A stretch of DNA of 64,000 bases from Asparagopsis taxiformis (lineage: Eukaryota; Rhodophyta; Florideophyceae; Bonnemaisoniales; Bonnemaisoniaceae), in contig JALQPE010003059.1 of assembly GCA_030407315.1 (NCBI GenBank), forward strand, positions 1-64,000, in the 5' to 3' direction. Below the pieces are notes generated by a model. The model was not told where the DNA came from. It was given only the letters and a program-made list of their open reading frames with translations, and made no database searches. The position numbers were made by a program, and so were the translations under genes. Positions within the stretch are counted from its first letter, which is position 1. Each line of letters opens with the position of its first letter. Shown in pieces: positions 55,507-64,000 of this stretch.

Positions 55507-56194
55507 TCAAATCGTTGTCCAGACGTAAAAATACCACAAACTTTTGCAGGCCATAATGGAATCTCCGCACACCAACTCAAACCAATGCGATTCCACTGGA
55601 GGGCTGCTGTGTTGTTTTAGATTGGCTGACTGAAACTGTGACCCTTCCACAGCGCTGATGTCGTTTTGAGCCATCTCGCCGCAGAACAATCTATGCCAAT
55701 GAGCTCGAATATCGCGCATCCTGTGATAGCGTTTATACGCGATGGTGGAAATTAAATGTTCTTGATCCTCTTCTTGCATTTCTGTCACTTCTTAATTTGC
55801 CATTCTGAGGACGAAACATAACATGATCCCTTCCGATGATTATTGGACCAAGTATCATTCGCGCTACTGTTTGCTGAACTGTGCGGTGCTGTACGAAATA
55901 AATTTCTCGTTCGTGACATGTCGTAGTCTGACAGTGTTCCAAATCGTCTGCTTGTAAAGTCATCACCTGAATTTTATTCCTGGTCTGTGAACAACCCGTT
56001 TCAAACCCAAGTTTAAGATGCTGTATCAGCATCCACATATCTCTTCTTTCCACATTATCTCCGCTTGGAATGTCATTCAACTCGCTCACACCGACTTCCT
56101 GATTCCTCCTGAGCTTCAACAATGCAACAACAGCTGAATATAGACTTGGTACCAAGTAACCGGATGAGCTTGCCAATATTATGTAGCATACCAA
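55507..56194 (-). pseudogene. Possible broken gene of unknown function
   Basis: A minus-strand frame of 153 codons (56194-55733) gives way near 55800 to a second one (55788-55507). Both halves have protein-like composition: first a hydrophobic N-terminus (MVCYIILASSSGYLVPSLYSAVVALL), then a charged middle, then MQEEDQEHLISTIAYKRYHRM. One frame change near 55795 would join them. No family recognised. The 54911-55506 stretch before it holds nothing I can support. Confidence 0.3.
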
Positions 56195-56410
56195 GCTATC
56201 AAAACAAGACTTGGTTTGTGCACAGCATGATGATCATCAATCAAATGACAAGTGCTTGAAGATGGTGTCTAGGTGTGATTTGAACTTCCCATTTCGAAGG
56301 CAGCGTTTTCTTATTCTCGCCATGTGAAAATAGACCGGCACGATTCCAGCAGCGATGGTTATATTGATATCAGTACAGACAGCACTTAACACCAGACTAC
56401 TTGATGCTCT

Positions 56411-56743
56411 TCAGCAACCCGCAGACGATTGCTCAAGTTTCCATACGCGAATCATTCGTATATTCAATTCATCAAAACGGGTGCAGAATCGATTCAACAT
56501 CGGCACTTCAGCGCAAACATGAATGCCACCGGCCGGAGCCCAGAACTCGGTCGCCTGAGTAGCGCCTCGGGGAAACTCTACGTATTCGAATACATATTGC
56601 ATTACGACATGGACCTTGTGGTCCACGCACACGGACCACAGGGACTTCTTCAACTCGGCCGTATCCCACGTGCCCAGCTGTGGCACACGTGTACATACCA
56701 GCTGTGCAGTGCAAGCGATACGCGTTTCCGCACAGCCACTCAT
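56411..56743 (-). CDS. Hypothetical protein, weak evidence
   Basis: 110 codons; the frame looks protein-like (VMQYVFEYVEFPRGATQATE and on), but a plus-strand frame of 137 codons overlaps it entirely, so the strand is not certain. No motif or signal peptide. Confidence 0.25.
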   Translation of the reverse strand: MSGCAETRIACTAQLVCTRVPQLGTWDTAELKKSLWSVCVDHKVHVVMQYVFEYVEFPRGATQATEFWAPAGGIHVCAEVPMLNRFCTRFDELNIRMIRVWKLEQSSAGC

Positions 56744-57398
56744 TGGGAAGTTGGCGCCAAAATTTCATTACGGAAATATTTCAAATTCAAGCGGAATTCG
56801 ACCTGCCACGCCCGCGCCACCCAAGATTTCCGGGGTGGGTAAGTTGATCTTACCAGACGAATGAGGTCGTTCCACTATGATACGTGTTCCATGCGCGTTT
56901 TCCACCGCATCAATTCGGTGGATTTCGCGGGAAGATGACCTACTTCTGCGCTAACTGGTTTCAATGCGGGCTGTTCCATTGATCCAGTTACTTCTTTCAA
57001 CATGAAAGAAGCTTAGGTCCCCGCGATCATGCATGATGCCCGATATTTATCTCTGCGCTGCTCACAACGAATGCGATTTGAAATGATGCTCATGCGCGCT
57101 GCACGCGACGAATACGGTTTGAAAGGATAGTAATGCGCGCTGCACGCGACAAATACGGTTTGAAAGGATGGTAATGCGCGTTGCACGTGACGAATACGGT
57201 TTGAAAGGATGGTAATGCTTTATCCATATCTGAATCTAATTTCTTTCAATAGGGTAAGGACCGCAACAAACCTCAAAGAGGCGCATATCCATCCATCAGA
57301 TCCCTAAATATATTTACAAGGGGGATCCTGCAAACCGTCAAATCCTTTCTCAAACTTCCATCCATTCCTTCCACACGCCACAGACCTTACCTTCTCGT
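56744..57398. other. Intergenic with tandem repeat
   Basis: Apart from the 41-bp repeat at 57092-57214 and a short stem CTTCTTTCAACATGAAAGAAG (~56991-57011), nothing is seen. Confidence 0.4.
57092..57214. repeat. 41-bp tandem repeat, three copies
   Basis: ATGCGCGCTGCACGCGACGA followed by ATACGGTTTGAAAGGATGGTA, starting at 57092, 57133 and 57174. A diverged half-unit precedes at ~57070 (atgcgatttgaaatgatg). Few base changes, so it is young. Confidence 0.9.
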
Positions 57399-57917
57399 CT
57401 ATGCCTCTCCGACAACAGGGTCTTCATTGTTAGAAACCTTCGGACGCCTGTTCGGAAAGAACACATACTCAAGGTTTGGCCTCTGGCGTTCTTCCGCACT
57501 GCATGCGGACTGTCCTGAGGACGTATCGACTTCCTCGGGTTCGTTTGGCACGCTCTCATCTTCGGATCTTCTGCGGCTGTCTTCGGGGTTTGCATCAGTT
57601 CTGATAGCCTGAGCATTACGGACGCCTTGTCTCACACCTTGTCTTTCACTTAAGCGCCTGAGTAGTTCTGGCGAAAGCGTCAAACAATGTTCGTTCGGAA
57701 GTGTCGCTGTGAGTAACTCGACATCAAGTTGTTCAATGAGCCTTGGATTGGACGGAGTGTGCCCAATTCCGCTGATGTGAGCACTGTTCGAAGCATTGGT
57801 AGAGCCTGATCGCACGTTGGCTCTATTCTTTCTGGCGGAGCGCCGGTGGATGCGCTTCAGCCACTTGGCCAGGATGGCACGCAAGGCAGGCAAAAGGGTT
57901 TTCGGGGTATTGGCCAT
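57399..57917 (-). CDS. Hypothetical protein with basic N-terminus and disordered acidic C-terminus
   Basis: 172 codons, ATG at 57917. The N-terminal ~30 residues are an amphipathic basic segment (LLPALRAILAKWLKRIHRR), possibly an organelle-targeting or nuclear sequence. A middle block (RLIEQLDVELLTATLPNEHCLTLSPELLRRL) looks folded. The last 70 residues are rich in Glu, Ser and Pro. No family recognised. Long unbroken frame with sensible start, so probably real. Confidence 0.5.
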   Translation of the reverse strand: MANTPKTLLPALRAILAKWLKRIHRRSARKNRANVRSGSTNASNSAHISGIGHTPSNPRLIEQLDVELLTATLPNEHCLTLSPELLRRLSERQGVRQGVRNAQAIRTDANPEDSRRRSEDESVPNEPEEVDTSSGQSACSAEERQRPNLEYVFFPNRRPKVSNNEDPVVGEA

Positions 57918-58274
57918 TGTAATCGTTGATGCTGAAAATTCTCTTCAATTTTCGCTGTGAATCGTTTCGCTGGTGAGCAATTGGGGGGGGATCAAGCAGC
58001 ACTGATACCGTTTTGAAGGGAGCAGGTAATCAAAGAATTTGAAGTTGTGTTAGCACACTTTCGATAGGAAAGGGTTCGCTAATTTTAGGATAGTGAAAGT
58101 TAGGGAATAGAATGTAAGTTGAAGGGATGTGTCGGTGAAAACAAATGGAGAGATAAATGAAGTCCATCATGTTTTGGTCAATATGTCGAAGGCCCGGGAA
58201 TACATACCGTGTACATCGTAGTCTGTGTGCTGTACATACAACAGAGGTATGGAGTGTGCCATTTGTTGTCGTGC

Positions 58275-58834
58275 TCAAGGATGGTATTGGATGAGCGAAG
58301 AGTAATCAGTTATAGGATCCATTATCAGACTGTTCATGAACATAGATGGGCCATCGCAGACTGCAAATGAATAGGGAACGACAACGAAAACGGTAGTTAG
58401 CTCTGAAAAAACCTCGCCACCGCCGTCGGTTTCGATGCTATGGATCGCGCAAGCATCATACCGGGCGTACACGGAAAACCTGCCCGAAAACGACAGAATT
58501 ATTCTGTCCACCCCTCTCGCATATGTGCTGGAAGCACAACAAACTGGCCGTCAGTAATAGTTTGAATACCTCCAATGCGCTTCCTGAATTTGAAATACGC
58601 TTGAGTGAGAGGTGACGGAGGTTTACTTGAGGGGTGTAACAGAAAAATTCGCGGTACTGCAATACTCAAACATGGTTCATGAGTATTACGAATGCCGCTG
58701 GAAATCGTAAAGTTGGGCGGTACGGGAGAAATGAGGAATAGCACAACTGCAGCGAAGGAAAGGATTTGGTTTATCGCGCGGAGAGCGGTGGATCGGCGAC
58801 TTACAGCGGACGTGGCACCTGCGATATGCCGCAT
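58275..58834 (-). CDS. Possible small membrane protein in two frames
   Basis: A frame from the ATG at 58834 (111 codons) has one hydrophobic segment (ILSFAAVVLFLISPVPP, residues ~24-40) and ends at 58499. A second minus frame (58511-58275) continues with protein-like sequence (IILSFSGRFSVYARYDACAI). One frame change or a small intron near 58505 would make one ~185-residue protein. Evidence is composition only. Confidence 0.3.
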
Positions 58835-59311
58835 ATGATTGGCGCGCTATGGTAAACGATGTAATTTGATCCGTAACTCGAGATATATAATTATTATTAA
58901 AATGAATATTAGATGTGTGCAAATGCCCCCCATCTACGTTCCCCGCCGTGGCCCGCAAAAGGCGACAAAGCTAATCGACGCTGGCGACGGCGATGAGGTA
59001 CGCCAGTTTGCGGTGTGTGGATTGTGCTTTTAAAGCGGCGGTAGCCTGGAAAGATGGTACCCATTGCATCAAGGCGGACGAGGAGCACATAGTCATTTCA
59101 AACCTGGGCACTTTTCAAAATGAATTAGCCCATCAAGTTTGACTACAACGGAGCCAAAACGAGGATTCAACGAAGCAAGCTCAAGACAAACCAAATCCTT
59201 CCTCACATTCCTCACGTTGCTCGTAACCTAAGCACACCCCGCAGAACCCCCGTTGCATTGTGCTTTATCCTTGCGAGCTTCTACGCGAACGAGCTTATTT
59301 CCGAGCACAAG

Positions 59312-59524
59312 ATGGATCGCGATTCGAAAGAGAAGCCAAGAAGCTCTTGCTTCTCCCCGCTGCCGTCCTGGTTTGTTGTTACCCCACCCGCAACCCGCTC
59401 AAAGACAGGAAACGAGCTCCTTCTAGAAGAAGAGGAAATGACGGAGAAACGAAAATTATTCTATGGATTCAGAGGAAGAGAGAATGAGAGCATGCGTAAG
59501 AAAATTCGAAGACACTCCGTTTAG
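59312..59524 (+). CDS. Hypothetical 70-aa charged protein, unit 1
   Basis: ATG at 59312; the frame is open further up to 59258 but without an ATG. Highly charged (GNELLLEEEEMTEKRKL, RENESMRKKIRR). A shorter frame at 58902-59033 (43 codons) lies upstream in the same unit and could be an earlier exon. The only base change against unit 2 in this frame is synonymous (ACC/ACT). No family recognised. Confidence 0.3.
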   Translation: MDRDSKEKPRSSCFSPLPSWFVVTPPATRSKTGNELLLEEEEMTEKRKLFYGFRGRENESMRKKIRRHSV

Positions 59525-60423
59525 AGAAAAGGAAAGTTCATTTATTGTAGAAAGGCTAAGGGGTTTATCTTTGCCAAGTGAAGTCGCTTTCACCGCGACC
59601 CCATTTTTGTCAAACTTCTAGAAGTAGAGTGTAGATCTTCTATTTCTTCCTGCAGATAGATCCTACACTTACTTCTCAAGTTGAGCAGGCTAAGAGCCCC
59701 ATTAAGATAGCCTACTACTAATAAATCCACCGAGCTTCCCGAAAAAAACCTATTGCAAAAAAAGTAGTCCAGTGGTGCGCGAGAAAGAGTGCAACTTTGC
59801 CAGGGACCAGTCCCGAATGAGGGAGACCTTGAGTAGAAATTCATCTTGAAATGAATGAACATTCTTGCGTGGTGAACAATCCTTGAGAATGCGATCGCAG
59901 AAGCGCTTTCACCGCTTGGTTTGATCTGCAGTCCACATCTAGCAGAATGCGGCGCCATTCGAAACGAGCCAGGACATTTGATCCGTAACTCGAGATATAC
60001 AATTACTATTAAAATGAATATTAGATGTGTGCAAATACCCCCCATCTACGTTCCCCGCCGTGGCCCGCAAAAGGCGACAAAGCTAATCGACGCTGGCGAC
60101 GGCGATGAGGTACGCCAGTTTGCGGTGTGTGGATTGTGCTTTTAAAGCGGCGGTAGCCTGGAAAGATGGTACCCATTGCATCAAGGCGGACGAGGAGCAC
60201 ATAGTCATTTCAAACCTGGGCACTTTTCAAAATGAATTAGCCCATCAAGTTTGACTACAACGGAGCCAAAACGAGGATTCAACGAAGCAAGCTCAAGACA
60301 AACCAAATCCTTCCTCACATTCCTCACGTTGCTCGTAACCTAAGCACACCCCGCAGAACCCCCGTTGCATTGTGCTTTATCCTTGCGAGCTTCTACGCGA
60401 ACGAGCTTATTTCCGAGCACAAG

Positions 60424-60636
60424 ATGGATCGCGATTCGAAAGAGAAGCCAAGAAGCTCTTGCTTCTCCCCGCTGCCGTCCTGGTTTGTTGTTACTCCACC
60501 CGCAACCCGCTCAAAGACAGGAAACGAGCTCCTTCTAGAAGAAGAGGAAATGACGGAGAAACGAAAATTATTCTATGGATTCAGAGGAAGAGAGAATGAG
60601 AGCATGCGTAAGAAAATTCGAAGACACTCCGTTTAG
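60424..60636 (+). CDS. Hypothetical 70-aa charged protein, unit 2
   Basis: Exact protein copy of the 59312 frame, 1,112 bp downstream. Whether either copy is expressed cannot be told from sequence. Confidence 0.3.
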   Translation: MDRDSKEKPRSSCFSPLPSWFVVTPPATRSKTGNELLLEEEEMTEKRKLFYGFRGRENESMRKKIRRHSV

Positions 60637-61675
60637 AGAAAAGGAAAGTTCATTTATTGTAGAAAGGCTAAGGGGTTTATCTTTGCCAAGTGAAGTCGCT
60701 TTCACCGCGACCCCATTTTTGTCAAACTTCTAGAAGTAGAGTGTAGATCTTCTATTTCTTCCTGCAGATAGATCCTACACTTACTTCTCAAGTTGAGCAG
60801 GCTAAGAGCCCCATTAAGATAGCCTACTACTAATAAATCCACCGAGCTTCCCGAAAAAAACCTATTGCAAAAAAAGTAGTCCAGTGGTGCGCGAGAAAGA
60901 GTGCAACTTTGCCAGGGACCAGTCCCGAATGAGGGAGACCTTGAGTAGAAATTCATCTTGAAATGAATGAACATTCTTGCGTGGTGAACAATCCTTGAGA
61001 ATGCGATCGCAGAAGCGCTTTCACCGCTTGGTTTGATCTGCAGTCCACATCTAGCAGAATGCGGCGCCATTCGAAACGAGCCAGGACATTGAAGACTTTC
61101 CGTGCATGCATCCGGCAGAAGGACTGCGGATGGCAGCCGGCATGAGGGAATTTATGAGCCCGCAGTTGCCGCGAGTTGATTGCGGTGCCGGTCGTGTCTG
61201 TCGAACTGACGAATAAGCGTTCAGAAAACCAATTGCATGGGTTCTATTGGGCTACGCGACCGCACATCATAAAAAATCCAACGCAAATGCCGCATCTTCA
61301 CTGCGGTACCATCCAGAGTGGAGTTCGTCCAGGGGCACGTACACCGCCACCCGTCGCACATCAGTAGGCGCTCTGTCGGTGGAAATGGTCACTGTATGCT
61401 ACTTGTTCGTGGTACTGGTATTTAAAGGAACGCAAATCGCATTGCTTTCTCGGAATGTTTCATACACCAGCCGCTTTCATCGTTTCGAGCAGCTGTAATC
61501 TCTGCGCTCTTTCCACTCATTCGCAGTTCCGCAACCCAACCTGCACGCTTCGAGTCGCATAATTCTATGAAGTACGTGAAAACACTTTCTTCCACTATTG
61601 CATCCACTACGCACACCCAATGAGACGAGAACCACCTTCCCCACATCCAATCATCCCCTGCAACGTCATCACACA

Positions 61676-61939
61676 ATGTCTACAGAAGTGCTCGACGAGT
61701 TGTACCAACATTTCACCCACGCAACGCACTCGCGATTATTTTGTATTCCCGCTGCTATCCACATGATCACTCTTCTCCTCCCACCTCATTCTTGCTGGAC
61801 ACCAGCCTCATCGCTCCTCACTTGTACCGTCATCGTCTTTTTTCGGCTCGTGCTTGAAAAATGTTCCCTTTACACCATTTTTCACCCATTGCTGCATGTT
61901 TCCTACAGTTCCGAGTATTCCGAGACCAATAACGACTAA
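61676..61939 (+). CDS. Possible small membrane protein or first exon
   Basis: 87 codons with a hydrophobic middle (IHMITLLLPP ... SSLLTCTVIVFFRLVL). The frame at 62031 starts just after a CACGCAG that could be an acceptor, so both may belong to one gene; no strong donor is visible between them. Confidence 0.25.
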   Translation: MSTEVLDELYQHFTHATHSRLFCIPAAIHMITLLLPPHSCWTPASSLLTCTVIVFFRLVLEKCSLYTIFHPLLHVSYSSEYSETNND

Positions 61940-62030
61940 CTCTCATTCCAACTGCTCTATTCATCACATTTACTTCTGTATGACATTTTCTCTCTATTCT
62001 CCACGCAGGTTATACAGAAATAACTCAATT

Positions 62031-62456
62031 ATGTGTGCCAATCCAGTGAAACCGCGAAACAGCAGCAACCCGGATCAGGCATCTGCCGAAGCTGCTGAGA
62101 TATCCCAGCTCCCTACCCCATTTCCGTCATCTTCATCTAAAAACTCTGGCGTGACAGGCCCGGCCACCCCTCGCCTTTCCGAGATAATACGTCTCCGATT
62201 GCAGGTAGATGGTATTTCTGCTGGTCCGTCTTCCATCCCGAATCTTGCCGATAATGATGATGACGGCAGGGTCGAAAAAAAGAACGGTATGCCTGAACGA
62301 AAGGATATGGCACGAAAGCGCACCTACTTGAACGGAGCTACTGAGGAAGACGAAGAAAAGGGAAGCTCTTGTTTCAAGGCTGATTGCCCCTTGACGAAAT
62401 TCAGGCGCAAGATCATCAAAAAGTATTTCAACCATGACATCGTGCCTGAAAATTAG
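62031..62456 (+). CDS. Hypothetical protein, Ser/Pro-rich and acidic with basic C-terminus
   Basis: 141 codons from an ATG at 62031. First 60 residues Ser/Pro-rich and probably disordered, then acidic (NLADNDDDGRVEKK), then EDEEKG, ending in KFRRKIIKKYFNHD. No motif. A preceding CCACGCAG at 62001-62008 may be an intron acceptor. Confidence 0.35.
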   Translation: MCANPVKPRNSSNPDQASAEAAEISQLPTPFPSSSSKNSGVTGPATPRLSEIIRLRLQVDGISAGPSSIPNLADNDDDGRVEKKNGMPERKDMARKRTYLNGATEEDEEKGSSCFKADCPLTKFRRKIIKKYFNHDIVPEN

Positions 62457-63271
62457 TTTCAGTGTTTCGAAGAGTAGCTCTTGTATTGATTTCCAACTCC
62501 TTTTCCATGCTCTGCTAGCATATTAAGGTAGTATCGATACATATTGGAGAACTAAACTTTCCCGAGCTACGATTGGCGTAATTGTTGTATGGAGTAGGGA
62601 ATATGCACGTGTTATCACAAAGTAAAGGAGTGCACGTGGTTGTGTTGCGCGTCGCACGGCAGACATTCTAGGCATGAAAAAACATTGGCGTAGTTTGAAA
62701 TGTAATGGTGGCCAGTCATCCATGAATATTTTCATTGACATAGATCATGATCTACGCAGCATCAACAATGCATTCTGTGACATTGATAATATCCATGCCA
62801 TGGAGAGCATTGTTGTCACTCCATAGACCATGAACTTGAAAACATTGACGCAGTGAAAGAATGAAATTGATACTTTGACAGCATGAATGAAGTCAAGTTT
62901 TCATGAGTGCATTGTCTTTTCAATGATGTACTTTGTGAAAACGCGATGAAACAAAGAAGGAATAGTCGCTTTGAGATCACGCATGGATGTAAATATCTAT
63001 GCGGTATATCTACGAAGCAGCACAATTCGTATTTCCACCAAGGACATGATCGCTGGTGATTTTCATGAATGGAGTGAAGAATGGAGCGGAGAAGATCATA
63101 CACAGTTTATTGTCGGGCCAACTCTAATGAAGCAGGTCTTGTTGTTTCCTTGAACTTGATGTAGAGATTGCTGGAAGCAAAAGTAAGTTACATGTTTTAC
63201 AACTTTGAAGTAAGCAGAGGTGTACTTGAAGTAGAGTGATGGTTGCGCTGCTAGCGTGCCACCTTGGAAGT
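62457..63271. other. Intergenic gap
   Basis: Overlapping short frames, no motif. Repeated CATGAA/CATTGA-like words at ~62720-62900 give weak dispersed similarity but no clear tandem unit. Confidence 0.35.
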
Positions 63272-63541
63272 TTAGTTTTCAGAAACGAACGATTGGCACG
63301 AGTCACTGATGAATTTAGGCGAATCATTGAGATAAGTTAATTGGGCCGGATTGATCGAAACGGTGCTTGTCTGGTCTTCGGTCGGATCGAAGGAAGCGGG
63401 AATTGGAGCCATTTCGAAAATGGCCGGAAGCATAAATGTTGATATCCCATCGCGGTACTTTACAGGTTGTTTCGGAGTGGCGGAAGCGTTGTTGCGAACA
63501 GATGCGAAGTGACGGCGAAGAGTGAATTTGAGTCGGAGTTT
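63272..63541 (-). CDS. Hypothetical 89-aa protein
   Basis: ATG at 63541 (an upstream in-frame ATG at 63643 would add 34 residues). Basic start (MKLRLKFTLRRHFASVRNNA), which could be a mitochondrial or plastid targeting signal, then an uncharged part with FMLPAIFEMAPIPASFD. An alternative frame overlaps it on the same strand. Weak. Confidence 0.3.
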   Translation of the reverse strand, partial: KLRLKFTLRRHFASVRNNASATPKQPVKYRDGISTFMLPAIFEMAPIPASFDPTEDQTSTVSINPAQLTYLNDSPKFISDSCQSFVSEN

Positions 63542-64000
63542 CATGATGAGATGCGAGTAACTGGCTGTTGTGTTGGTAGATGGTTTGGTGGGTTGACTGA
63601 TCGACGGCGCAAAGTCGGAGGGAGAGGAGGTGATATTCACCATATAAAGAGAATGGGAAGGACGATGTGGGCAAGTTTAGACGTCAGATGAAATGAGCAA
63701 GTTCTCGACAGCAGTGACAAAGATGATAAAACAGTGAGTGTATGACAAGCAAATGGACTCGCAGAGGGCTCAGACTGCGGCGCGCGCAGAGTGGCATCGG
63801 TCAGCGAATGGTATGACAAGATGGAAGGCGGCATCGTCCATAGATGGGGAGCGTGAAACGGCAATTTGTCACGTCGGTTGGACGGACGGAACGGGACGAT
63901 AATTTGATTGGCAATTGCGACGAAAAGCACGGCGAAAACTTTGTACGAATTGAAAGAATTGGAGAAAAAAATGGAGCGAGATCTGCACCAAATGTATCAT

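Larger units (their letters stand above)
58866..61089 (+). repeat. Tandem duplication, two units of 1,112 bp
   Basis: 58866-59977 is repeated directly at 59978-61089. I count about four single-base differences (two near 58886-58896, one at ~58922, one at ~59384 in unit 1 numbering). The junction has a few bases of shared ATT/TTG. No terminal repeats of a transposon are seen, so this is probably a recent unequal exchange or replication slip. Each unit holds one small plus-strand frame. Confidence 0.95.

Noticed and set aside
59590..60045. 151-codon minus frame spanning the duplication junction
   Set aside because: Its start lies only in the junction sequence and its counterpart in unit 2 is shorter; it is more likely a shadow frame.

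Overview
This is nuclear DNA of a eukaryote. Genes are spaced far apart and mostly intron-poor. The introns that can be placed with confidence are short GT-AG introns of 47 to 107 bp. Most of the window is transposon-derived: a Plavaka-type (CACTA/EnSpm superfamily) transposase, an intact Ty3/gypsy chromovirus, minisatellites and a dispersed hairpin-rich repeat. This layout, with a few intron-poor genes among young and old transposons, would fit a multicellular red alga of the Chondrus/Gracilaria type. That is an inference from gene style only; nothing in the sequence names a species.

Layout, left to right. 0-10.5 kb holds transposon-associated genes: a frame-broken beta-class (DPPY) DNA methyltransferase on the minus strand, a lysine/arginine-rich plus coiled-coil protein on the plus strand, and a Plavaka transposase on the minus strand, split by one frame change. 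10.5-20.8 kb holds two diverged copies of a ~2.9 kb element. Each has a conserved leader, a tandem array of very short introns and micro-exons, a block of ~25-bp repeats, a 43-bp minisatellite and a common terminal sequence. Between and around them lie eight copies of a ~190-bp multi-hairpin repeat. 22.1-23.6 kb holds a Myb/SANT-like coiled-coil protein.

25.7-46.8 kb is a cluster of S1-family serine proteases. There are four full-length genes (three plus, one minus), a small gene that keeps the signal peptide and membrane anchor but has no protease domain, and a decayed relic. All four full genes encode signal peptide, propeptide, protease domain, one membrane span and a cytoplasmic tail, and all have one intron at the same place, splitting the Cys codon just before the catalytic GDSGGP. 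A 5.65-kb chromovirus with two identical 444-bp LTRs and a perfect 5-bp target duplication is inserted in this cluster. A 402-aa membrane protein also lies in it.

46.9-50.6 kb holds a STAND NTPase with WD40 repeats (APAF1-like layout) whose last ~100 residues are in another frame. 50.9-54.1 kb holds two paralogous secreted proteins, one with an intron and one without. 54-64 kb has only small hypothetical genes, a MITE-like hairpin, a 41-bp tandem repeat and a very recent 1,112-bp tandem duplication.

The points most worth following are the tandem intron/micro-exon arrays inside the 2.9-kb element, the methyltransferase next to a Plavaka transposon, the chromodomain that can be joined to the retroelement integrase by a 47-bp intron, and the membrane-anchored protease family with its degenerate members. 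Several genes (methyltransferase, coiled-coil protein, transposase, STAND protein) are each broken by single frame changes, so small assembly indels must be excluded before calling them pseudogenes.
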